Shown here piece after piece: positions 1 through 5,710 of a stretch of DNA of 5,710 nucleotides. A model generated the notes under the pieces. That model saw nothing but the letters and a program-made list of their open reading frames with translations. It did no database searches and was not told the origin of the DNA. Within the stretch, counting starts at the first letter, position 1. The number at the start of each line of letters is the position of its first letter. This stretch comes from an uncultured Campylobacteraceae bacterium (GTDB lineage: Bacteria > Campylobacterota > Campylobacteria > Campylobacterales > Arcobacteraceae). The stretch is taken from positions 1 through 5,710 of the forward strand of contig CAJXPH010000184.1 of the NCBI GenBank assembly GCA_913057765.1, read 5' to 3'. The translations under genes and the position numbers were made by a program.

Positions 1-42
1 CTATCCTCTTCGTCGGCAGCGTCAGATGTGTATAAGAGACAG
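1..42 (+). other. Illumina Nextera adapter contamination (i5 index, read-1 primer, mosaic end)
   Basis: This stretch is synthetic, not genomic. Bases 10-42 match the 33-base Nextera read-1 transposon adapter, which ends in the 19-base Tn5 mosaic end AGATGTGTATAAGAGACAG at 24-42. Bases 2-9 (TATCCTCT) match the Nextera i5 index usually called 503, and base 1 fits the last base of the P5 arm before it. The order P5, index, primer, mosaic end is that of a library molecule, so an untrimmed read running through a short insert was probably assembled onto the contig end. Its G+C content and sequence are unlike the AT-rich DNA that follows. Real genomic sequence begins at 43. It should be trimmed and not read as a natural Tn5 end. 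Confidence 0.98.
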
Positions 43-210
43 GGTTTTAATAAAAAACATATTAAAATTCCACGATATATTTTAAATTCTTACTCAAAAA
101 GATCAGGGATATCAAATAAAAACATTTTAGAATATCTTAAAAAAATTGATTATGAAATTGGGAAACAAGAAACAAGAGCACTAAAAAAGTTTTTAAAACT
201 TACAAAATAA
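43..210 (+). CDS. mqnA: 3' fragment of a probable chorismate dehydratase (MqnA), menaquinone biosynthesis
   Basis: Only the last 55 codons are present, because the contig breaks at the adapter. An apparent GTG start at 28 lies inside the adapter and is an artefact; its frame happens to continue into the gene. The tail contains ISNKNILEYLKKIDYEIG and ends KKFLKL. This resembles the C-terminal helices of MqnA-type proteins, where a YLxxIxYxxG segment is followed by a final helix with Leu-Lys-x-Phe. MqnA is a cytoplasmic enzyme that dehydrates chorismate to 3-enolpyruvylbenzoate, the first step of the futalosine route to menaquinone used by Campylobacterota. The related MqnD (dihydroxynaphthoate synthase) is the main alternative, but its tail usually differs. 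The stop codon lies 11 bp before uppP, so the two are probably co-transcribed. The family call rests on recall of a short tail, and no catalytic residue is visible. Confidence 0.55.
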   Translation, partial: GFNKKHIKIPRYILNSYSKRSGISNKNILEYLKKIDYEIGKQETRALKKFLKLTK

Positions 211-221
211 AAAGGTTATAA

Positions 222-989
222 ATGGATATTTTTGATTCAATAATTTTAGGAGTAATAGAAGGAGTTACTGAATTTTTGCCAATCTCTTCAACAGGACATT
301 TAATTGTAGCAAGTGAATTTTTAGGGATAGATCAGAATTCTGTTACAAAAGCATATGAAGTTATTATTCAATTTGCAGCAATTTTAGCTGTGATTTTAAA
401 TTATCCAAGTAAATTTACTTTTAAACACATTGACTTATGGACAAAAATTTTCATATCATTCCTACCTATTGCAGCAATCGGATTTCTTTTCTCAAACCAA
501 GTAAAAGCACTATTCTCACTTGAGATTGTGGCTATTATGTTTATTGTCGGGGGAATAATATTTTTAATTGTTGAGAAATATTATGATGAATCTAAACATA
601 TAACAAGTGATGTTGAAGATGTAACATATAAACAATCTTTATATATAGGATTAGCTCAAATTTTTGCATTAATCCCAGGAACATCAAGAGCTGGTTCAAG
701 TATTATTGGAGCTATGCTTGTAGGTCTAAATAGAAAAGCAAGTGCAGAATTTTCATTCCTTTTAGCCTTTCCTGTAATGTGCGCTACTACAGGATATGAT
801 TTATTAAAACATCACAACGAACTATTTTCAGACGCCAACTTAATGAACTTAATAGTGGGATTTGTTATCTCATTTTTCGTTGCATTTTTAGCTATAAAGG
901 TATTTTTAAAATTCCTAGAAAGCTTTACCTTCGTTGCTTTTGGAATCTACAGAATATTATTTGGAATCATTCTACTTATTCTTATGTAG
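222..989 (+). CDS. uppP: Undecaprenyl-diphosphatase (UppP/BacA)
   Basis: This integral membrane phosphatase removes one phosphate from undecaprenyl pyrophosphate. It regenerates the lipid carrier for peptidoglycan and other envelope glycans, and extra copies are known to give bacitracin resistance. At 255 residues it is near the family norm of 260-275. Both signature blocks are present. Residues 10-27 carry the (E/Q)xxxE motif (E13, E17) with H26 in the PISSTGH stretch. Residues 152-160 carry PGTSRAGSS, with S155 and R156 at catalytic positions; S160 replaces the usual Thr, a conservative change. EVIIQFAAILAV (46-57), AEFSFLLAFPV (175-185) and FGIYRI (240-245) are further family blocks. Hydrophobic segments throughout fit a multi-pass protein. 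The ATG at 222 is supported by AAAGG at 211-215. The last 18 bp overlap the end of murG on the other strand. Confidence 0.97.
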   Translation: MDIFDSIILGVIEGVTEFLPISSTGHLIVASEFLGIDQNSVTKAYEVIIQFAAILAVILNYPSKFTFKHIDLWTKIFISFLPIAAIGFLFSNQVKALFSLEIVAIMFIVGGIIFLIVEKYYDESKHITSDVEDVTYKQSLYIGLAQIFALIPGTSRAGSSIIGAMLVGLNRKASAEFSFLLAFPVMCATTGYDLLKHHNELFSDANLMNLIVGFVISFFVAFLAIKVFLKFLESFTFVAFGIYRILFGIILLILM

Positions 990-995
990 AATGAT
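966..995. terminator. Perfect 10-bp inverted repeat across the uppP/murG stop codons; candidate bidirectional terminator
   Basis: ATCATTCTAC (966-975) and GTAGAATGAT (986-995) are exact reverse complements separated by a 10-base loop. The repeat sits exactly where the two convergent genes meet. The uppP stop codon (TAG, 987-989) lies in the right arm and the murG stop (read as TAG on the minus strand, 972-974) at the mirror position in the left arm. A hairpin would therefore form at the 3' end of both transcripts. No clean U-tract follows on the plus strand, and the minus-strand continuation is only A/T-rich. It is therefore not a textbook intrinsic terminator; it could also act as a 3'-end stabiliser. 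Confidence 0.55.
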
Positions 996-2000
996 ATCAA
1001 CTATAGATTCAACAGCATCACATTTTATGGAATGAACTAATTTCTTACTCATTTTATAATTGTCTTTTTTTAGAATATCGATAAGTAATTCTTCCGTTAA
1101 ATCTTTTTCACGTGATATATAACAAAGTTCTTTCTCTTCTAAAAACTTTGCGTTAGTATATTGATGATCTTTAGCCGCATATGGGTAAGGAATAAATAAT
1201 GTAGGTAAAGAATTAGCACTAAGTTCCCATAATGTAGAAGCGCCTGCTCTACTTATTGCAAAATCTGCTTCATTCATTTTATTTGGTAACTCTTTACTAA
1301 AAGCAAAAACATCTACATCAATCTTCATTTTTTTATAAGCAGCACTCACTCGTAATATATCTGCCCGACCAGTTTGATGAATAATTTTTAAACCTAGTTT
1401 ATTTAATTTAGGCACTACTTTTATTGCAAAATTATTAATTGCTTGAGCTCCTTGAGAACCACCTAAGAAAATTATAGTTTTCAAATCATCTCTAATTCTT
1501 GCATGATCAAAAAATTCACTAGAAACAGGATAGTCTTTTATTAACGACTTTTCATCAAAAGAAGAAAAAACTTCACTAGCAAACTTTGAAGTAATTTCAT
1601 TTAATTTACCCATTACTGAATTTTGCTCATGAATATATAATTTAGAACCAAAAGAAAGTATTGAAGCAAAAGTTGCAGGTGCAGCAGAAAAACCTCCTAC
1701 ACTAATGACAGTTTTAACATTATTTTTACTGTATATATTAAAACATTGATTCATAGCTTTAAATATTTGAAATAGGGAATCAAGTTTTCCTAAACCTTTT
1801 TTATTTACGACCCCTTTTGTATCTAAGAAAATAGTTTTTTTCAGTCTTTTATCACCTTCAAACCAAGCTTTGTCTTGTCCATTAATAGATCCTATAAAAA
1901 TAGGTTTTATTCCTCTTTTACTAAACTCTTCTATAAACGAATCAGCAACCTTTAAATGACCACCTGTTCCCCCACCTGTAATAACAACTGAACCTTTCAT
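972..2000 (-). CDS. murG: UDP-GlcNAc:lipid I N-acetylglucosaminyltransferase (MurG)
   Basis: MurG adds GlcNAc from UDP-GlcNAc to lipid I, giving lipid II on the cytoplasmic face of the inner membrane; this is the last cytoplasmic step of peptidoglycan precursor synthesis. The 342-residue length fits the GT-B fold family (about 340-360). The N-terminal Gly-rich loop is GGGTGGH at residues 9-15, a second Gly-rich stretch is VGGFSAAP (101-108), and HEQN is at 124-127. The C-terminal UDP-GlcNAc domain shows FLGGSQGAQAIN (178-189), SRAGASTLWEL (250-260) and PYPYAAKDHQYTNA (271-284). After H15 the usual Pro-Ala is Val-Ala, as I recall from Campylobacter MurG. The ATG follows the ftsW stop by 2 bp, with an AGG-type ribosome site (TTAGG) inside the last ftsW codons, so the genes are probably translationally coupled. 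Its 3' end overlaps uppP by 18 bp. Confidence 0.97.
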   Translation of the reverse strand: MKGSVVITGGGTGGHLKVADSFIEEFSKRGIKPIFIGSINGQDKAWFEGDKRLKKTIFLDTKGVVNKKGLGKLDSLFQIFKAMNQCFNIYSKNNVKTVISVGGFSAAPATFASILSFGSKLYIHEQNSVMGKLNEITSKFASEVFSSFDEKSLIKDYPVSSEFFDHARIRDDLKTIIFLGGSQGAQAINNFAIKVVPKLNKLGLKIIHQTGRADILRVSAAYKKMKIDVDVFAFSKELPNKMNEADFAISRAGASTLWELSANSLPTLFIPYPYAAKDHQYTNAKFLEEKELCYISREKDLTEELLIDILKKDNYKMSKKLVHSIKCDAVESIVDIILHKNK

Positions 2001-2002
2001 AT

Positions 2003-3235
2003 TTACCTAACCTTTTTACTCATATCTACTGATTTACTAATGGAAAGTACTAATCCAATTGCAACTGACATTGAAAGCATAGATGAACCTCCATAACTCA
2101 AAAAAGGAACAGCTATACCTTTTATTGGAATCATTCCTGATATTCCATAAGAATTTATTAAAAATGCAATAATAATCATTAAAGCAATACCAATAGTAAA
2201 AAGATGATATATTTTATTTTCAACTCTTCCACTTATCTTAAAAATCCTCAATACTATTGTGAACATAATTACTGTAATACAAACAAGACCAATAAGACCT
2301 AATTCTTCAGTGATTCCTGCTAAAACAAAATCTGTGTGAACTTCACTTAAAAATCCAAGTTTTATATTTCCAAATCCAACACCTTGTCCAAATACTCCAC
2401 CGTTATGCATTGCATTTAAAGAATGTGACACTTGATACGGTTCAGGTAACTCATCAATTCTTAAATAATTATCTGCCCATTCTGGTAAAATAGATAATAT
2501 TCCATCTTGAACCATTGCCCACCATGAAAAAATTCTTTGAATTCTATGTGGTGCTGCAACAATTAAACCAATTAAAGCAAATAAACCAACAACACCTAAA
2601 GAAACAAAAACTTTATAACTTCTATTAGCAAAAATAAGAAGAATAAATAAAATTCCACCTAAAAGTACAACTTGACCTAAATCTTTTTGCAAAAATGCAA
2701 TAATAAAGACAACAACAAAAAAAGTTAAAAAATATGGAGCTAATAACAAAAATTCCTGTCTCAAACCAATTTTTCTTGGTACTTCAATTAATCTTCTATG
2801 AAAAGACCATGATAAAAAATAAATAAACCCTATTTTAAAAAATTCAACAGGAGAAAGGGAAAACCCTGGTAATCTAATCCATCTATTTGCTCCACCTGAA
2901 GCAGTAACCATAGAATTCGGTAATATTGGCATTATTGCCATTAAAATAAAAAAAAGAATAAAAAGCCCCATCCCTACTTGATTAACTATTTTATCTGGTT
3001 CCATTCTAGAAAATATCCACATTACAAATATAGATAAAGTGCCAACAAACAGTTGTCGAATAAAGAAATGAAACTGATTATAACCATAATACTCTACTGT
3101 ATATATGCTCAATGAGTATGAGAAAATTATACTCATTGTGATTAATAATGAGACTAATAGAAAAAGTACATAGTCTGCTTCAAATGTGTTATTATTTTTA
3201 TTGTTATCTTTAATTTGATTTTTGTTAGAATGCAT
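2003..3235 (-). CDS. ftsW: Septal peptidoglycan glycosyltransferase / SEDS protein FtsW
   Basis: FtsW is a SEDS-family membrane polymerase that builds glycan strands from lipid II at the division septum, working with a class B PBP such as the ftsI product next door. The 410-residue protein has about ten hydrophobic segments after a hydrophilic, Asn/Lys-rich tail (residues 1-17). Family blocks seen are GGANRWIRLPG (114-124), PVEFFKI (129-135), KDLGQVVLL (184-192), HSLNAMHNGGVFGQGVG (271-287), EVHTDFVLAGITEELG (298-313) and PFLSYGGSSM (377-386). D302 aligns by eye with the essential Asp of the large loop in SEDS enzymes. RodA is the close alternative; direct coupling to murG and the divergent ftsI favour FtsW. 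No Shine-Dalgarno sequence precedes the ATG at 3235; upstream are AAAAA and TATAAT, which may mean a leaderless mRNA. No better internal start appears before the first membrane segment. Confidence 0.93.
   Translation of the reverse strand: MHSNKNQIKDNNKNNNTFEADYVLFLLVSLLITMSIIFSYSLSIYTVEYYGYNQFHFFIRQLFVGTLSIFVMWIFSRMEPDKIVNQVGMGLFILFFILMAIMPILPNSMVTASGGANRWIRLPGFSLSPVEFFKIGFIYFLSWSFHRRLIEVPRKIGLRQEFLLLAPYFLTFFVVVFIIAFLQKDLGQVVLLGGILFILLIFANRSYKVFVSLGVVGLFALIGLIVAAPHRIQRIFSWWAMVQDGILSILPEWADNYLRIDELPEPYQVSHSLNAMHNGGVFGQGVGFGNIKLGFLSEVHTDFVLAGITEELGLIGLVCITVIMFTIVLRIFKISGRVENKIYHLFTIGIALMIIIAFLINSYGISGMIPIKGIAVPFLSYGGSSMLSMSVAIGLVLSISKSVDMSKKVR
3223..3231 (+). promoter_or_regulatory. Extended -10 promoter for ftsI-ppiB, lying inside the ftsW coding region
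   Basis: TGTTAGAAT matches the extended -10 form TGnTAnAAT. It is preceded by T-rich runs (3191-3222), which fits the known Campylobacterota vegetative promoter, where T-tracts and TTTTTG before the -10 replace a strict -35 box. A weak -35-like TTGTTA lies at 3201-3206 with a long 19-bp spacer. Transcription would start near 3238, giving a leader of about 26 bases before the ftsI ATG. The element lies within the first codons of ftsW on the other strand. Confidence 0.55.
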
Positions 3236-3240
3236 TTTTT

Positions 3241-3246
3241 ATTATA
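3241..3246 (-). promoter_or_regulatory. Candidate -10 box (TATAAT) for ftsW-murG
   Basis: Read on the minus strand, a consensus TATAAT is followed by AAAAA and then directly by the ftsW ATG. With a normal 5-7 base spacing, transcription would begin at or next to the A of the start codon at 3235. This fits the absence of a Shine-Dalgarno sequence there. No -35 match is seen, and TATAAT arises often by chance in such AT-rich DNA, so support is moderate at best. Confidence 0.4.
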
Positions 3247-3263
3247 TTACATTATGGATAAAT

Positions 3264-5138
3264 ATGTCTACAATTTTAGAGGAAAAAGATAATAAAATCA
3301 AGAAAATTGTGATTTTATTTTTCTTTATACTTTTTTTACTTATTATACTTTTAATTTCAGTATTTGATACAATCAAAAGCTATAGAAGGTTGCCTTCGTT
3401 AGATACATCAAAAAAAGAATTATCAGTGCGTGGTGATATTATCAGCTCTGATAACTTTAAAATTACTACATCAAAAAAAATATATAAAGCTTCTATCGAT
3501 ACTAGACACTTAGATGAAGATAAAAAAGAATTATTTATAAAACTTTTTTCAATTTACAGTGACATCTCATACAAAAAAATATCAAAAAAAATCGAAAAAT
3601 CATTAAAAAAACCGGGAAATTTAGTTTTATCATATAATATTGATTCGAAAACTGCAAAAAACTTAAAAGAACTAGGCTTTAAACTACGGAAATTAAGAGT
3701 ATTTAAACCTAGAAAAGTACGTGGCGGAAAAATACTTAGAGGTCTTAGTATAAATGAAAGTGGAGAAAAAAGATTATATTCATATGATAATACATTAACT
3801 CCAGTTGTGGGATATATTACAAAGTTTGAATCAGAGAAAGGTAAAACAAGAGTAAAAGGAATAAAAGGTTTAGAAAAAAAGTTTGATGAACTATTAAATA
3901 ATAGCAAAGATGGAATATTAAGTGGAAATAGAGATGTCCTTTCATATATTTCATTTAATAAAGGTTCGGTAATCAAACAAAGAGTTGATGGAGCAAACTT
4001 AATTTTAAATATTCCACTGAAACTTCAAAAAAACAATGAAATGATTTTAGATATGTATAAGAAAAAACTTGTTGCAGATGAAATCATAATATCAATTATG
4101 GACAGTAAAACTGGAAAAATTTTATCATTGGCTTCTTCAAATAGATTTAATCCAGAAAAAATATTTCAAAAAGATATTCCATCTTTAAATGTAAATGCAA
4201 TAGAATATCAATTTGAACCAGGTTCTGTAATCAAACCAATAGCAATTTCACTTGTTATGGATAAAAATAGAATTAAAAAAAATGAGTTACTTTTTGCACA
4301 TAATACAAAAGGAAAAGCAAATAAAAAAGGTGAATTTCCAAGAGGTAAATTCAAACTTGGAAGATTTACAATAAAAGATGATCATAGATTTAAAAAGCAT
4401 TATCTAACTGTAGATGATATAGTTATCTATTCTTCAAATATTGGAACACTGCAGCTTGCCCAAAGATTAAGTGGAGCAGAATTTTATGAAGGTATGAAAA
4501 GATTTGGATTCACTAGAAAAACAGGCATTGATTTACCATATGAGAAAAAAGGTGTAATGCCAAAAATATGGCAATTCTCTGCTAATGATAAGAAAAAAGA
4601 AGATAATGTATACAAAGCAACTGTTTCATATGGGCAAGGTATGACTTCAACATTTATGCAAGTATTAAAAGCATATTCAATATTTAACAATGATGGATAT
4701 TCAGTAACACCAAAAATTCTATCCCATGTAGAAATAGATAATGATAAATATAAAGAAGATCAGTTAAAAAATATTAAAATAATTTCAAAAAAAACTGCAA
4801 ATGAAATAAAAAGAATGCTTGTTAAAACTGTTGATAAAGGGACAGGAAAAGCAGCTCAAATACCAGGATTAGAAATTGGTGGGAAAACAGGTACCGCTCA
4901 AATAGCAAGAGGTGGTAAATATTTAAAGAAATATATATCATCATTTTTTGGTTTTGTTAATGATGGTACAAACTCATATACTATCGGAGTAACTGTAATG
5001 AACCCTATATCTACTGGTAAATATTGGTATTATCATTATGCATCGTGGTCAGCAGTGCCAGTATTTAAAGAAATCACAAATAATCTAGTTAAATTAAACT
5101 ATCTTACACCAAAAAAAGATATAATCTCAGAAAAATAA
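3264..5138 (+). CDS. ftsI: Septal peptidoglycan transpeptidase FtsI (class B penicillin-binding protein, PBP3-like)
   Basis: FtsI is anchored in the inner membrane and cross-links septal peptidoglycan in the periplasm; it is a beta-lactam target and the usual partner of FtsW. Counting from the ATG at 3264 the protein has 624 residues. It has a short Lys-rich cytoplasmic tail, one membrane segment (about 15-34) and a dimerisation/pedestal region beginning near RGDI (56-59) that includes GLEKKFDELL (202-211). The transpeptidase domain starts near residue 274. The three penicillin-binding motifs are intact: S321-V-I-K324, S390-S-N392 and K541-T-G-T544; SYGQGM (455-460) is another family block. 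A TTG 42 bp upstream (3222) is in frame, but it overlaps the likely promoter and the start of ftsW. The ATG has GGA at 3256-3258. A PBP2/MrdA identity is less likely given the motif style and the ftsW neighbour. No PASTA domain is present. ppiB follows after 14 bp. Confidence 0.92.
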   Translation: MSTILEEKDNKIKKIVILFFFILFLLIILLISVFDTIKSYRRLPSLDTSKKELSVRGDIISSDNFKITTSKKIYKASIDTRHLDEDKKELFIKLFSIYSDISYKKISKKIEKSLKKPGNLVLSYNIDSKTAKNLKELGFKLRKLRVFKPRKVRGGKILRGLSINESGEKRLYSYDNTLTPVVGYITKFESEKGKTRVKGIKGLEKKFDELLNNSKDGILSGNRDVLSYISFNKGSVIKQRVDGANLILNIPLKLQKNNEMILDMYKKKLVADEIIISIMDSKTGKILSLASSNRFNPEKIFQKDIPSLNVNAIEYQFEPGSVIKPIAISLVMDKNRIKKNELLFAHNTKGKANKKGEFPRGKFKLGRFTIKDDHRFKKHYLTVDDIVIYSSNIGTLQLAQRLSGAEFYEGMKRFGFTRKTGIDLPYEKKGVMPKIWQFSANDKKKEDNVYKATVSYGQGMTSTFMQVLKAYSIFNNDGYSVTPKILSHVEIDNDKYKEDQLKNIKIISKKTANEIKRMLVKTVDKGTGKAAQIPGLEIGGKTGTAQIARGGKYLKKYISSFFGFVNDGTNSYTIGVTVMNPISTGKYWYYHYASWSAVPVFKEITNNLVKLNYLTPKKDIISEK

Positions 5139-5152
5139 TACAAAGGAAAAAT

Positions 5153-5662
5153 ATGTTCGGATTCAAAAAAGAACTTAAAAAATATGAATATTCACAAGAA
5201 GAATTATCAAAATTTCAATATGCAAAAGTAACAACAGATAATGGTGTTATATGGGTAAAGCTTTTTAATCAAGAAACACCAAATACAGTTGCAAACTTTT
5301 CAACGTTAGCAAATGATGGTTTTTACAATGACTTAAACTTCCATAGAGTAATTCCAGGTTTTATGGCACAAGGTGGTTGTCCTGATCGTACTGGTTCAGG
5401 TGGACCAGATTGGGCAATTGAATGTGAAACATCATCTGAAAAGCAAGTACATAAAAAAGGTAGTTTATCAATGGCACATGCAGGGAAAGATACTGGTGGA
5501 AGTCAATTCTTTATCTGTTTTGTACCTTGTCCTCACTTAGATGGAGGACACACAGTTTTTGGTGAGATTGAAGAAGATGATGAAGAAAGTTTTATCTCTT
5601 TAGATTCAGTTAGCCAAAATGATAAAATAATTTCAATTGAAATATTTGAAAATAAAATCTAG
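5153..5662 (+). CDS. ppiB: Cytoplasmic cyclophilin-type peptidyl-prolyl cis-trans isomerase
   Basis: Cyclophilins speed cis-trans isomerisation of Xaa-Pro bonds and help proteins fold. The 169-residue protein has no signal peptide, so it should stay in the cytoplasm. After a charged N-terminal extension (about 1-22) comes a complete cyclophilin domain. FHRVIPGFMAQGG (63-75) carries the active-site R65, F70, M71 and Q73. GSQFFICF (116-123) carries F120, equal to Phe113 of human cyclophilin A, and HLDGGH (128-133) carries the conserved H133. H128 stands where the human protein has Trp121, a change expected to weaken cyclosporin binding. After FGEI the usual V-x-G-x-x-V stretch is replaced by an acidic EEDDEESF segment. 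The ATG has a good ribosome site (AAAGGA, 5141-5146) and lies 14 bp after ftsI, so the two are probably one operon; no septal role is implied. Confidence 0.95.
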   Translation: MFGFKKELKKYEYSQEELSKFQYAKVTTDNGVIWVKLFNQETPNTVANFSTLANDGFYNDLNFHRVIPGFMAQGGCPDRTGSGGPDWAIECETSSEKQVHKKGSLSMAHAGKDTGGSQFFICFVPCPHLDGGHTVFGEIEEDDEESFISLDSVSQNDKIISIEIFENKI

Positions 5663-5680
5663 ACTGTAGACATTCGCTTA

Positions 5681-5710
5681 ATCCAAAGAAAGGTCAGTTA
5701 TTGCAACTGG
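5681..5710 (-). CDS. Possible 3' end of a convergent gene (ten codons, product unknown)
   Basis: On the minus strand the last 30 bases read without a stop as PVAITDLSLD, followed by TAA at 5678-5680, 15 bp past the end of ppiB. Its base composition is less AT-rich than typical spacer here, and no start codon with a ribosome site is seen on the plus strand. Ten codons are far too few to name a family. An open frame of this length also occurs easily by chance, so this is a weak call. Confidence 0.2.

Noticed and set aside
24..42. 19-base Tn5 mosaic end as evidence of a transposon insertion
   Set aside because: It is joined to the synthetic read-1 primer and an i5 index, so it comes from library preparation.
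28..210. 60-residue frame with a GTG start at 28 as a complete small gene
   Set aside because: Its first five codons are Nextera adapter sequence. Only 43-210 is genomic, and that is the tail of a longer gene cut off by the contig end.
3222..3263. TTG at 3222 as the ftsI start, adding 14 residues
   Set aside because: It lies within the predicted -10 element and the ftsW start region, so a transcript from that promoter would not contain it. The ATG at 3264 gives a normal tail and membrane anchor.
3473..3480. Run of eight A in ftsI as a phase-variation tract
   Set aside because: The run is short, in an AT-rich genome with many similar runs, inside an essential gene. Known Campylobacterota phase variation mostly uses longer G/C tracts.
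3554..3976. 140-residue minus-strand open frame
   Set aside because: It lies wholly within ftsI, antisense to a clearly conserved domain, is Phe/Ser/Leu-rich as expected from the complement of Lys-rich codons, and has no recognisable motif.
4484..4690. 68-residue minus-strand open frame
   Set aside because: It is antisense to the ftsI transpeptidase domain, with no family features of its own.

Overview
The window looks like a piece of an AT-rich member of the Campylobacterota, most likely an Arcobacter-type organism. This rests on the base composition (by eye, about 70% A+T), the Lys/Asn/Ile-rich proteins, a MurG with the lineage-typical N-terminal loop (GGGTGGHLKVAD rather than the GGHxxPA form), a probable futalosine-pathway menaquinone gene, and a T-rich extended -10 promoter. 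No taxonomic search could be run, so the genus is an inference.

Layout from left to right. Bases 1-42 are not genomic: they are an Illumina Nextera adapter (one base of the P5 arm, an i5 index, the read-1 primer and the 19-base mosaic end). Genomic sequence starts at 43 with the 3' end of a probable mqnA, followed after 11 bp by uppP (222-989, +). uppP converges on an ftsW-murG pair read on the minus strand (3235-972). The ends of uppP and murG overlap by 18 bp inside a perfect inverted repeat that holds both stop codons at mirror-image positions. ftsW diverges from ftsI (3264-5138, +) with only 28 bp between the two start codons. ppiB, a cytoplasmic cyclophilin, follows ftsI after 14 bp. The last 48 bp may hold the end of another minus-strand gene.

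Four of the five complete genes serve one process, building septal peptidoglycan. MurG makes lipid II on the inner face of the membrane. FtsW polymerises it and FtsI cross-links the strands at the division site. UppP turns the released undecaprenyl pyrophosphate back into carrier lipid. They sit here as a small cluster of lipid-II and division genes, with none of the other mur/fts genes of a classical dcw cluster in view. PpiB and MqnA have no direct part in this and are probably operon passengers.

No mobile element, CRISPR array, RNA gene or unknown system was found; no gene-free stretch exceeds 50 bp. The points worth attention are the adapter contamination, the compact divergent promoter region (with a possible leaderless ftsW mRNA) and the symmetric shared terminator-like palindrome.
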